A stretch of DNA of 64,000 nt. It comes from Echria macrotheca. Taxonomy: Eukaryota; Ascomycota; Sordariomycetes; Sordariales; Schizotheciaceae. Made by a program: the position numbers and the translations under genes. The stretch lies in contig MU839834.1 in the NCBI GenBank assembly GCA_030411725.1, forward strand, positions 930,001-994,000, given 5' to 3'. This document shows positions 1 to 11,461 of this stretch, in pieces; the stretch's first letter is position 1; each line of letters starts with the position of its first letter. A model generated the notes under the pieces. The model was not told where the DNA came from, ran no database searches, and worked only from the letters and a program-made list of their open reading frames with translations.

Positions 1-1359
1 TGGCAGGTGTGGTGGCCACAGTCGAACGGTCTCTCGCAAGTGTTGCGGCACGCATAGGATCCCTCGAACCAACTGGAGTCGACATCGTCATCGTCAGGTT
101 TCTGCTGCTGGAGCTGGCCGTAGTTGAACGACTCCAGTATATCGTCGCGCTGGTCGCAAGGAACCTCTCGCTGTTCCTTTCCGCAGTAGCACGTAGACAA
201 AACCGGAACCTCGCATGCGCCACACAGACCAGAATGGCATTCCCTGGAACAAGCGTGCTCCCCACAAGGGAGCAGGTCGCCACAGATCTCCCCACAGCTC
301 CATCCCTTGCCGTAGTCGCTCTCGATGCACTTCTTCGTGATGGTATGCTTTCCACAGAAGCATGTCTGCGATGGCCCCATCAGTGTGCATGGAGGGCAAG
401 GTCCAGCATGACACAGAAGCGTACACGGATGTGGGCATGTGGGCCTGGTCTTTGAGCACGTCTGCCCGCAAGTATGCGGCGGCAGACCAGGGATTGGCTT
501 GGGGTCGAAGTCTTTGCCGCACCAACAATGGTAGTAGTCGGGAGTCTCGGTCAACGACGAATTGCAACCGGGACACCGCCACCCGGTGGGTTGGTTTGGG
601 TCTTGGTTCTCCTCTCTGGCTTTGCTCTGGTTCGTGTACCACTTCTTGACACAGTGGAGATGTGTGACTGTCGAGCATGTCGGACAAGACCAGACTCGAG
701 AGGTCCGAACGACTTCGTTAGCGCAGATCACGCACTCGTATTGGCCATTGTCGATGTCTTCCTGGATCCTGGTAGGCAAGTCTGCTGCTGAAGACTTTGA
801 CATTCTCCTCTGTGCTGGCTGCCGAGCCGGTGTTGCTGGTGGAACCACTGGCCTAGAGCTAGCCGGCCTAGAGCTGTTCGGCGTCAATATTCTACTTCCC
901 AATCACCATGCGGCGAGGTGTTGCTTACCGAGAAGACTGAACTGGTTGCCCGGGGATGAACTCGGCAGCGGTAGCACTGAGACCCGATTCCGTGGGAGGA
1001 TTCGATCTCAGTTCGGCGGGAGGGGGCGGCCTTCTATGATGCTGCCCAGAGGCAGCACCTCTCCCTCGGCCACGCCACCTCCGCTCCCCCCGACCGCGTC
1101 CACCATCATTGCTTCGTTCTCGGTTCGGAGCAGGGCCCTCACTTGAGGCTCCGACAGCAGCATCGCCGTTCCGTGAGTGAGGTCTTGAGCTCCTTGCATC
1201 CTGCTGCTGAATCTGAGTGCCATCAGTTGGTCGTGCACCCTGCTGATTACCGCGACCCCTTCCTCGACCACCGCCTCGTCTCCTTCCTCTCCCTTCCCCG
1301 CCACCCGAAGTTCCTCTGGGTTGAGAAGGGACACGTTGTCCAGTTTGAGCCTCCGGCAT
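1..1359 (-). CDS. NF-X1-type zinc finger protein (FAP1/NFX1-like), 5' part, runs off left edge
   Basis: Exons run 1359-929 and 873-<1; the 55-bp intron 928-874 has a GTAAGC donor, a TTGAC branch and an AACAG acceptor (in-frame AGs downstream are alternatives). About 434 residues are in the window. The first ~140 residues are rich in Arg/Gly/Gln/Pro (RGRGRGN-type repeats). Exon 2 then shows a RING/PHD-like start (ECVICANEVV, CPTCSTVTHLHCVKKW) followed by successive NF-X1 fingers, for example CGEHACSRECHSGLC and CERPFDCGHHTC at the edge. This order matches the NFX1/FAP1 family, known as nuclear DNA-binding regulators with a RING-like ubiquitin-ligase motif; yeast Fap1 also binds FKBP12. Role here is inferred from family only. 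The C-terminal fingers and any R3H domain lie outside the window. The ATG at 1359 is the first in frame. Confidence 0.85.
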
Positions 1360-2016
1360 ATTGAGGCAGGAAAGGGAGTATGCTGTGACAGTGGAACCCA
1401 GAATCGTGAAAAGTTGTGAGGGAGGTTACAGCGGGCGGAGAATTCCGCTCGAGAATTGCCTGAAAAGAGAGTGCGCTTTCAGAAATACAGCGGCTTCTTA
1501 CGCCAAACCACCAATGGCAAAAAAAATCGCGGGATATTTGATCGGACTCAATCACTGTATGAGAGGGGAAAACAGGGGAAGAAAAAAGACAATTCGCGGT
1601 TGCAAGTGGCGCGCGGTGGGTACGTAGAGAGGTGCGTGGAAAGAGAGGTGCTGTTCCTTCCACAGGGCTGATAAATACAGTTAAACTTTGGGCGGCGGCT
1701 CCACTAAAACCCGCCGTGGCAAGGGCACGGAATGCTGCCGGGTCCCTCTAACCGACAACAGCTGCAGCGAGCACCTCGCCACGGATGACTCACCTCGAAT
1801 CATCATCTACACTAGACTAGGTAATCATCCAGTCAATTTCATCTTACCATTGCAACTAGGTTGCATCGGTATCTCAGCATCTTCCACTCAGCATATCATT
1901 TCGATTTTGACTCATGGTTCATGTCTGTGTACGGAATACGATTGGAACGAGACACCTTTAATTATCTGTATTTAGGAAAACCAAATACATCGACATGATT
2001 ACACAAGAAACACAGA
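1360..2016. other. Intergenic, 657 bp
   Basis: This holds the upstream region of the NF-X1 gene and the 3' side of the ABCA gene, both on the minus strand. No further gene, tRNA or repeat is seen. Open frames here are short and overlap one another. Confidence 0.6.
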
Positions 2017-5000
2017 TCAAGACAAGCCCAAAAACCTCCTCCAAGCCGGCTTCCGCATCTCCTCCTCGTCGACATAATTCTCCCTCACCACACTGAGAAA
2101 CACGCGTTCCAGCGTCGGAGCCCCGATCGAGTAGTCCTGCACTCCGAGCTGGACTTTGGACTTCTCCAGCAACGCGATGATATCGCCCACGTAGCTGCCC
2201 TTCTCTCGCCCCACACCTTCCCGTCTTGTCCGCATTCCCAAGTCTCCCGCGGCTGGGTAGCCATCTCCGGCAGACGTCGCCGGGGCGGCGCTCGTACATA
2301 CCGGCACCCGGAACTTGACCTGGCCGCCAATGTTGACCCCTTCAAACGTAGCATCGGGGAACTGCTCGCGTACCCAGCCCTCGACAAACACAATCTCGTC
2401 GCGCGTCGAGTGCGGTGCCGTCCCGAGAACCAATTCGACCTGGTAGAGGTTGCTAAACCGTTCCCGGAGCGACTGCGTAGTCCCGATGGCCAGCAGCTTC
2501 TTGCTCAGAATAGCCGCTCTCGTTGCCAGGGCATCCGCTTCCTCCATCGAATGCGTAGTCAGAAGGACGGATCGGCCGGGCGCGATGTCTTCGGCAAGCA
2601 CCTTCCACATCTTTCGCTTCGCCGCCGCATCCATGGCACTGCTCGGCTCGTCGAGAATGAGCACATCTGGGTCGCCCATCACCGCGATGGCCAGGCTCAG
2701 CTTGCGTCGGTTCCCGCCTGAGAGCTTGGATGCCTGCTTGTCGGCGTGGGGAGTAAGGCCGACGCGCGCCATGAGCATCTCGGCGTTGGCCCGAACCTCC
2801 TTGCTATATACGCCCTTGATTCGTGCGTAGAACTCTAGGTGCTGCCGTGCCGTGAGGAGATCGAGGGCGTCGAATTGCGGACATACGCCGATGGACCGTG
2901 TCAACTGTTGTGTTTGTCCTGTGACATCCATGTCACGCAGGAAAATGCGCCCCGAGTCCGGCTGGAGCTCTCCGCGAATCAGTTCGACGCAGGTAGTCTT
3001 ACCCGCGCCATTGGGGCCGAGCAGTGCGAGAATCTCGTTCTGTCCAAGCCCGAGGGAAACGTCGTCGACAGCGAGATTGGTCTTGAAGGACTTAGACACA
3101 TGAACCATGCGCAGGAGGTCATCCGGCGCGTCCACCACACGAGCAGCCTCCTTCTCAACGCCCAGCGTGGTGGAATGGACCGGGGTGGTTTCCCCGGGTG
3201 TCAATGGAACACGCCGCCGGGGAATCAGCATCGAGAATTTCAGGTCGCTGTCGAGCCACACCAACAAAGCAGCGAGTACCACCACTTGGATGCAGAGATA
3301 CGTGATGGGAAACCCATATCCCCACCACGAGCCTGGCGGCGCCATTATACCCTCTAATAGTCGTCAGCCAGATGTTTCACAGGAAAAAAAATGAAGGTTG
3401 GTGCTACCTACCATCTCGACAGGAAATTCTGTACAGATTCAGCCCGACAGCCATACCCCTAAAGACATTTCCAATAGGAAACAATAGACCCAGGACATAT
3501 GACAAGATGTCCGTCGTCCGCTGGATGTCCAACGGATCGACCAAAAAGGTTGGCAACTAAGAAGGCATGTTAGCACTTGGGTGGCATCGAGGGTATAAAA
3601 GTTGCTCACAGTATACGAGAGAGCCAGTCCAAAATACGCGACAGCCGACAGACCAAGGGTCCAGAGGAACGATGACAATTGTGAAGCCGCCCAAGTGGAG
3701 ACGATGTAGGCAGTTAATATCCCAGCGATGCCGTGGAAGAAGCAGATGGCGAACATGTAGGAGGGACCCGCCCAATAAGGAAACTGGCGCGTGATGGTGA
3801 CAGTATAGGCGATCGATACGGCAACCACAAAGCAAAGATCGAAGAGGAAATATGCCGTCCATATCGGCAGCGGACGCACGCCGTTGGAACGCTGGAGTGC
3901 TCTCACTTTGCTGGTACGCTCGAAAGCCGGGTACAAGGCGAAGAACGCGGGATAGACCGTGAAGATGAAGGCGGCATACTAGTCATGAGATTAGCTTGCT
4001 ACCCCGGTGTTGCAGGGTGTCAAATTAGCCTCACCAGAATATAGGTCCAGCCGCCGTCGGAGGCAGTCAGGGAGCCCTAAACAACATCCTCGTTAGCCTC
4101 CCTTATAGCTGGAGATGACATGGAACGGGCCATGGTTTGCTTACATATGAAGAATAATCCTGAACCCATGCGCTGGCTATGGGCACGCGGCTCCGAACAG
4201 ATGTGTAAGTACGGAGATAAGCCATCAAATCGTAGGTCCGCCCAGCTTTGTGAGCGATGGTGGCCCGATGCGAGGAATCGCCAAACCAGATTCCGTCCTT
4301 GCGGAGAGTCGCCGTGTCGGCGGCCCGTCGGAAGCTGTCATACGTAGGCTGACCCGCCCAGTTAGATTTGAATCTAGAGACGTTATAGCGTTTGCCATCA
4401 TGCCCTTCGCCGATGGGGAAGAATCCTAAAACATCGTACAGGGTCTGTCCCGCGCTGAAGGGCCCGTACGGCATCGGAATATATTCGGAAAAGGCCGAGA
4501 CGTATTCATCGCCCAAATAATAGTCGTCCAGCACAATGGGTGCGGCATATAAATCTTGCGCCGAGTCTCCCGAAATGTCGGAGGAGCCAGCGGTGCACGT
4601 TGGCCGCTCGAACTTGAGATCAATGAGAGCGTTGATGGGCGGCATACACGCGATGGGCAACGCAAGGGCGAGCAGGGCGCCAATCCAGTAGCGAGGCAGG
4701 ATCCGCACGCGCTTCATCATGAGGATCCGGACCTGTTTGAAGAACGGGGTCCCCCTTCCGGAGCTTAGCTTCTCGCCGAGCGTTGCTTTGACGTCGTCCC
4801 GGTCGCTGCCGTCGAGGTCGGCTGATTCGATGACTTCATCTTCGGCCACTCGCAAGAAGACGTCCTCGATGGTAGGCCCGGCAATCCTGATGTTGGAGCC
4901 TCCGGCTGCCTCGATCCGGGCGACAAGCTGCGCCGCCGAGCTGGAGTCGGGGGTCCGGTAAACCACTCGGTCCTGGTGGATGACCTTTTCGGAATCGATG

Positions 5001-7418
5001 TCGATGTCGGCCTCTTTGGGGACATAGACACGGTAGCCACCGCCGAACCGTGATTTGAGCTCTGCCCCGGACCCTCTGTGGTGGATTTTGTTAGTTATTT
5101 GCCTCTTTGGGGCGCATCCAATCTGACACTTACTGGCATTTGATCCGGCCCTTGCTGAGGATGACGATGTAGTCCCCGAGAACCTCGCCTTCGTCCAAAA
5201 AGTGGGTAGTAAAAACCATGGATCTCTTTGCGCGTTCGGCAAGGATAATGTTCCATATAGTTCTTCGGGAGATGGGATCCTAATCTCAGGTCAGAAATCT
5301 CTAGTTCGTCACACGATGATCGCTGGGAAGAGAAAAACAGCGACTCACCAGCCCCGTCGTGACCTCGTCCATCAGACAAACCGAAGCTCCGCCGACAAAC
5401 ATGCACGCGAGCTGCAATTTCCTCTTCTGACCGCCGCTCAGCGTCCTGGCTTTGCAGTTTGTCTTTTTTGTCAGGTCGCAGGCTTCGATCAAGGCGTGGA
5501 GGGCTTGGAGGTCTTCGCTTCCGCCCTTCATCTCGCTCCAGAACTTGACGTGCTCGAGGACGGTGAGGCGGTCGAAGAGCACGTTCTTCTGCGGGCAGAT
5601 TCCAAGCTGCGATGGCCTGGCGTTGATGAACATCTCGCCCGATGCGGGCGTGTGGAAGCCCGAGAGCAGGTCGAGCAGCGTCGACTTGCCGGCGCCATTC
5701 ACGCCTAGGAGGCAGAGCACCTGGTTCTTCTCGGCCACGAGATCGACGTTGTCGATGGCGCGCAGACCCGTCCCGTCATTGATACGGAATATTCGCTTGT
5801 ACCATGTAGTGGCGTACACTTTTGTGAGGTTGACGACGCGGATGGCTGCGGTTGGTGTTGTTGAGCCGGCGGTATCGGTCTTGGACAAGGTGCGCCCCTT
5901 GAAGTTTAGGCCGTGGATTCGCTTCTCTGCGACAATGGCGAGCAAGGTATAAACGATGATCTGACCGATGAGCATGGCCCACAGGGCTATCACAGGAATG
6001 AAGAACAATTCCGGGGGAACATAGTCATCGATCTTCACAGTCGGAGGCCGGTTTACCAGGTCTATCGGCAAGGTGAACATGGCATACCTCCCCATCTGTT
6101 TCTCGTTGTTAGTCCTGCTGGGCCCAAAGCCTGCCATACATGACTAACCTGAGTAAGGGTGTAGATATAATTTATTGCCGGGAACAGCGCCGACAAAAAG
6201 GCAACCTTGACATCGATTCGGTCCGGGGTACCGAGTGTGCCTTGAGCGCGGTTGAAAAGAATGGTTGCGCCGCCTGCGAGACAACAGAAGCAAACGACGA
6301 CAAAAACACTCGAGATCTTCCTGGATTGGAAAAAAGCGGCCGCGAAGACGCCCGTGGCGATGAAGGACATCCCGGAGAAGATCTGCCAGAATATGAGGAT
6401 GGCGGCGTTGGAGTTGAAGAATATGAACAGGCGGTAGACTGTTTCATGTTCTCGTCAGTATCGCGGATGTTCTGATGGACCAGCAGACTTACGACACCCT
6501 ATCACGATCCACGCAGGAAACTGCACGGTCGAGAGCGAGATGACCGAGCTCAAGACTCTGGCGGCCGGGGAGCCGCCCATGGCGTCGATCAGCTGCGAGA
6601 TGCCATCGGCTCGTTCGCCCGTCACGAAGCTGACGGTGTGGTAGACGCTCGGTAGCGTGGCCAGGAAGAACACGATGGTGTAGCTCGCGATGAGAATCCG
6701 GTTGAAATACACGTGGTAGAGGCGGTCGACCTCTTCCTGGGTTTCTTGCGTGTACATGTACTCGTCTGGCACCTCGGTCGAGTTCGTAATGGCATTATCG
6801 ACGGCCAACATGACCGGCAGCTGGAATAACTGCACGTTGTTCGTGTTGACGTGCACATTGTCCAAGCCGCCCATGCGAGCCCGGTCCCACTGTATTGTAT
6901 AGTTCCATGTCTTATTCACTGACGCCGTCCCGCGCGAGTCGATGAAATGCACAATGGCATACTGTGAGATGTAAGAATGTGCCCGGAACAGACCAGACGG
7001 GTTTGCCGGAGGCTAGACTTACACACGAGCTGACACCACGGAAGTTGGTGCGGCATAGACTGCTTGCTTCCTCGCGGCTTGCAAAGGTAACAACCTTGCC
7101 GGCTGGAAGGGGAGCCGATACGGTCTCGATCACAGTGTCAACATCATGGCCGAGCCCGGGCGGCTTGATGAAGACCAGCTGTTGACTTTGGGGTATGCTG
7201 TCCTTGATGGATCGAATAGGGGCTGGGTCACCCTGCCCATACGTTTTTGATGTCGGACTGTAGTTACCGATGTTGAGGAGGAGGGCAGAGATGACCACGG
7301 GCGCAACGATGGCCTGGAGAAGTGTCGAAAGCCAATGTCTGGTGACGAGCAGGATCAGATTCTTCTTGACCAGGGCTCTCACCAGCCTGGTGAAATGCCC
7401 AAACGCCGTGGTCGCCAT
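2017..7418 (-). CDS. Full-length ABCA-type ABC transporter (TMD-NBD-TMD-NBD)
   Basis: Ten exons: 7418-7023, 6961-6493, 6438-6149, 6095-5349, 5279-5134, 5075-4145, 4076-4035, 3978-3610, 3556-3412, 3353-2017; introns are 53-69 bp, all GT-AG. The model gives 1623 residues. The N-terminus has a basic stretch then a hydrophobic helix (ALLLNI), as in ABCA. NBD1 has Walker A GVNGAGKST (about residue 515), Q-loop ICPQKN, signature LSGGQKRK, Walker B LMDEVTTGLD and H-loop FTTHFLDE. The second TMD has a large loop and then helices in exons 8-9. NBD2 has Walker A GPNGAGKTT (about 1290), Q-loop VCPQFDALD, signature LSGGNRRK, Walker B LILDEPSSAMD and H-loop TTHSMEEAD. Both ATP sites look intact. ABCA proteins move lipids across membranes; the substrate here is unknown. 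The 42-bp exon 7 is set by frame continuity. Confidence 0.9.
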
Positions 7419-9876
7419 TGAGCCTGCGGTTAGTGTTCGGGTCTAGGAGAACCACGCACTCTGCGGCAGCAGAGAGAAGCCGGAAAAGGGGTTCGGATTG
7501 ACATGTAAATAAGTGCAAGCCAAACCTTCTATCAAACGGACGAGAACGTCCATCTACAGACCCAAAGGAACAGCGACGTAAACATTGGATATTTTTCCAG
7601 GCAGCACCCATTTTTGAGGTTCCCTCAGGGCACAGCCCGGTTTCGTTAAGCTGTCTGCCACCTTGTCGCGGCTAACTGCGAGTGCGGCGTAGCAAGATCG
7701 CCAGATGGTATCTGGACGTCACTGCCAGCACGACGCCAACAATACCGATGATCCATATCCAAGTCTGAACTCGTTACACCACCACCACGCGAGAGAATCC
7801 TAAGAAGCTGATGCGACCAGCAAATACGGGGCGCCGCGCGTACGTCTCCATCGCGGGCGGCTCTCCGCACCGACAATTCTGCTGCCTGGGTTGTTGATCC
7901 AGTGAGGCGGAAAAGCGGCAGACGAGAGAAAGAGGAAGCTGGCAGTGAATAACTTTACCAGGAGGCTCGACCCTAGTTAATTTGAACCCCATGGCACAGA
8001 GCCAAGCCCCAGGCGTTCTCGACCCTCTGTGCCTCAGAGCCTATAAGAAGAAGAAGGGCCACTTTATTACTGATAGAAGTGGTAGGCTCCTGTGGCTCCT
8101 ACTCTGTACGAACTTGCGGAAAAGGGGGAGGCTGGTACGTAACCTGGTCGGCCGCGCCCATGCATAGAATCGGTACGACGTCGGCAGATCACCGACCACT
8201 GGATCGATTCACGTCTGTCCATAGGCGCTTGAATGAGCAGGAAAACGGCGTTATTATGCAACATCCACTTGGACGGAGAAATCGGACGACTTTCCAAGGT
8301 TCCTTGAACGCAGCGGCGACGCTTTTCTCGGCATACAATGACAATATTCCGTATTGATGCCGGACCGCGAAGGATGATTGCAGAGACGGTTGCAAGACGG
8401 CCCGGCTTGTGTGAGACGATTCAAGGGGAAAACCAGCAAAGCCATTTTGAGGGGAAGTGCGGGGGACCAAGACACCTGGATCATCCATCTGCACCTTCCC
8501 GGCGTTGTTGCCTTCATTGGCCCCCGATCGCGGTCAGCTGTGACAATTGGTGGGCCCATGTATGGTCTAGAGTCACCTGTCTGAAGCAGGAGTTGTTGAG
8601 AATGCACCTGGTCCCGTGACATGCTTGACATGACACTCCAAGATCGCTTCAAAAGGCGCCGGCGAGACGCTGGCGAGAGTCAATGGGTTGCTTCGACGAG
8701 CCTGAGGGTTTCGGGTCGGTAGTGAATAGGCGAGTATTAAACCGGAATTGTTTTGAGACGAGTTGCGATCATGTCGCCGGTCAGTTGCAGCTGAGTGGCC
8801 GACGGTAGTTATTGATTCGCCTCTGATCGTCGTCGAGTCTCACTCCGGATGTACGGAATACTCCAGCACTCAACTCAAGTCGAGCACAACTACCATGTAA
8901 ATCTAGTTGGACTGCCACTACGGCCTTGTTGATATGTCGGAGCTGTCATTGCGGCCGCTACGGTGCAACCAGTGAAGGATACCTTAGTCATGCTGCAGCT
9001 GTTGAGAGTGTTGATTGTTTACCGTGGATCGAGACGCGGCTTGGGGCGACAAATGGAAACGGACGCTACAGATCCGAGTCGCGTCGCCAATGCAGAGCCG
9101 ACATTCCGGGTCCAAATTGAGTTCCAAGCCGTCAGCTTTGCAGCTGCGGTTGCGTCTGGGAAAATCACTGTAAAATGGTGTTGCCGCTGCGGTAGTACTC
9201 CAAAAAGCCGCTGATCCGTTCAGAAATGGCCAGAGTGGTGGCGTCGGGAGCCGTGTCCCCTCCGAGTCACAGCAGCTCAGGGGAAAGGCGCACACTACTT
9301 ACTCTAACAGCGCGCGGTACAAAAGCGCCCAGCGATGTGATTAGTGGTTAGTTAACGTTAGTTATGCACATGCCTGTGGTCGCCTCGCAGTAGCCGTCCC
9401 GTCCTTTCGGGCTTGTCCGCCGCTGACCCCTTTCGATTGGTTGCAAACGGACTGCCAGAGCTGCCGGGTAAAGACCCCGCCTCCCCATCTCTCCACACGC
9501 TGCACCCTTGGCTTTTGCATTCCACTTCCCATCACTTGTTTCCTCCTTCTTAATCCTCACCACCGCCCCCCGATGGCCCCGACCAGCGCCTATCCGCAAG
9601 GCCTCGACTGAGCATCTCGCAAACACAGGCACGGGACATCCCCAGATCCCGCGGCCTGGTTCAGCTGCGAAGCCAAGCCGGCGCGGTGCCTGGGTCCAGC
9701 AGAGACAGACCACTTCAGCCGCACCCAGCAAACCACATTCCCCCGCTTTCACCACCAGCTCTCGCTGTTGCAACTCGAGCGATCCGCCCAAGTTATCGAC
9801 GTCGCTCCATGAAACGAAGCTCGCAGTAGCAGACTGGGCTCTGGAGAGCGTCAGAACCCCCCCTCAATCGGTCAAC
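7419..9876. other. Intergenic, 2.46 kb
   Basis: Upstream region of the ABCA gene (minus) and of the Ser/Pro-rich gene (plus). A frame is open from 9508 into the downstream gene, but its first 123 codons read as low-complexity UTR-like sequence. No convincing gene, tRNA or repeat is seen. Confidence 0.5.
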
Positions 9877-10845
9877 ATGGAGCCTGTTCCCGAGACGGAG
9901 CGGATGGAGGAGTTTCGGCCCTCCCCCCTCCCGAGTCTGAGGGTCCAAGGGTCGTCTCTCGCCCCTCCAGACTTCGATTTTGTTCGCAAACCGCCGACGC
10001 TGCGTCGATCTACCGACCCTTCGCCGACCTCGTCCCCCACCTCGCCCTCGTGGACACCTTCCTCCGCACTGCCTTTCCGCCCGCGAGCAGCATCTCCACT
10101 CTCGAGTTCCCACGTCCGATCACGCTCAGCGGCAAGCCTGGCTCCGCCTATGGCTCGGACCCAATCGATGCCGGGTGTCAACGGGGCTGGTCATCTAGCC
10201 TATTCGCCTCAGCTTCGCCCACAGAGTCCCTCGGGCTCGCCCAGTCGCGTGCGTTTACCGCGGAAGCCGGTAGACGAGGCCTTTCCTTCGTCGCCAACCC
10301 GAGTGTCGGTACACGACCAGGAACATCGACTTTCGGAACGGAGCAGTGCGCCGAATCTAGGTCTTGGATTGTCGTCGGCAAGGCTTAGAAGACCCTCGTC
10401 GCCCCTTCGCTACGTTGCGAATTCAAGCACCGGCTCGCTGCCGTCTCTACCGGAGACGCCAACTTCTGTGGCCACTTCGCCGTCGTACCGGGTGGCCGAG
10501 TCGTTTCCGACTAATTATGCGCTTGGCATCTCATACCCGTCCTCATCTGTTCCGTCGACTCCCACTTCGGCTAGATCCAGGAGCCCTAGCATTTCTAGTC
10601 TCGAGACGATTCCCGATTCTCCCGACGCCGAAGAGGCAGCATTGGAGGCGGAGAGGATTTCGCAGCTCAAGGCCGCCGCTGATGCCGCGTCCGAGGGGGG
10701 CGATGGCAAGGGACGGGGCAGTTTGGATGTGCCAGTCCGTGGCCGGACGCTGGGGTTTGGTTCGAGAGACAAGCGGAAGAGGTGGAGTGTGTGCGGAGCG
10801 GAGAGAAGACAGGATCTTGACTTGGAGACGATCTGGGAGGACTGA
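9877..10845 (+). CDS. Ser/Pro-rich hypothetical protein with conserved-looking C-terminal tail
   Basis: Single exon, 322 residues from the ATG at 9877 (MEPVPETERMEEF). The frame is open upstream to an ATG at 9508, but that part is irregular and I treat it as 5' UTR. Residues ~20-270 are low-complexity Ser, Pro, Arg and Thr with many SP/TP sites, as in intrinsically disordered proteins. The last ~30 residues change character: a basic RDKRKRW segment, then an acidic end reading DLDLETIWED. From memory, similar endings occur in fungal 'proline-rich' unknowns, so this tail may be the functional motif (inference). No catalytic domain, signal peptide or membrane segment is visible. Function unknown. 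Confidence 0.7.
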   Translation: MEPVPETERMEEFRPSPLPSLRVQGSSLAPPDFDFVRKPPTLRRSTDPSPTSSPTSPSWTPSSALPFRPRAASPLSSSHVRSRSAASLAPPMARTQSMPGVNGAGHLAYSPQLRPQSPSGSPSRVRLPRKPVDEAFPSSPTRVSVHDQEHRLSERSSAPNLGLGLSSARLRRPSSPLRYVANSSTGSLPSLPETPTSVATSPSYRVAESFPTNYALGISYPSSSVPSTPTSARSRSPSISSLETIPDSPDAEEAALEAERISQLKAAADAASEGGDGKGRGSLDVPVRGRTLGFGSRDKRKRWSVCGAERRQDLDLETIWED

Positions 10846-11461
10846 CGAGGGGACAAATGCGGGATGAGCCTAGCGGCTTGGTCGCGAGGGGAACGGAGAG
10901 GGGCGGCATCTGCATTATTGGAGGCACTCGATTCCTGGGCATTTTTTTGGGCATTACTGTTAATCAAGGGGTACTCGGACAGGATCAAGCGGCGTTTGGC
11001 GGGACTATTGATCTGATACCCTTTGCATTCGGCACTCATAGGCACACGATAGTCAGCCGTTTGGTATGCGGGGGGTGGTCTCTGGGGTGTCTATCCCGTA
11101 GTGACGAGACTTTTCAGAGTCCGTCGAGCGCAAATGAGAATTTGGTAAATCAGGGAGTTCTTGGTGGTGAGTTGTGTCGTGTCCAGGGCGAGGGGGTTGA
11201 CGAGCGAGATCGGCAGCCCTAGTGGTGTTTATTGGGTCCTCCCTGGGACACCCGAGGCTTTCCAAGGCGATATATCGCGATTCCCTCGCATTTTGCGTGC
11301 CGGTGGGTGAAATCGGCTCCCTTTGGTTTTGAGTTATCGTGGTGTCGTGGGTATAATAAGAAGAGCTCACGACTTGAAGATGTATGTCACTTCCCAGCTC
11401 ACAAGCATCGTCACAATTCGAGACAGAGCACTCAACTCCAAAGATATATTTGCCTGGCAAG
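10846..11461. other. Intergenic, 616 bp
   Basis: Holds the 3' UTR of the Ser/Pro-rich gene and the promoter of the secreted-protein gene. The frame is open in part of it without coding character. No other feature is seen. Confidence 0.5.

Noticed and set aside
94..687. 197-codon minus-strand frame over the NF-X1 exon
   Set aside because: Shadow of the real frame, which shows the regular NF-X1 Cys/His pattern; this one does not.
9508..9876. Upstream extension of the Ser/Pro-rich protein
   Set aside because: Open but compositionally irregular and without motifs; the ATG at 9877 has coding-like sequence after it. Not excluded.
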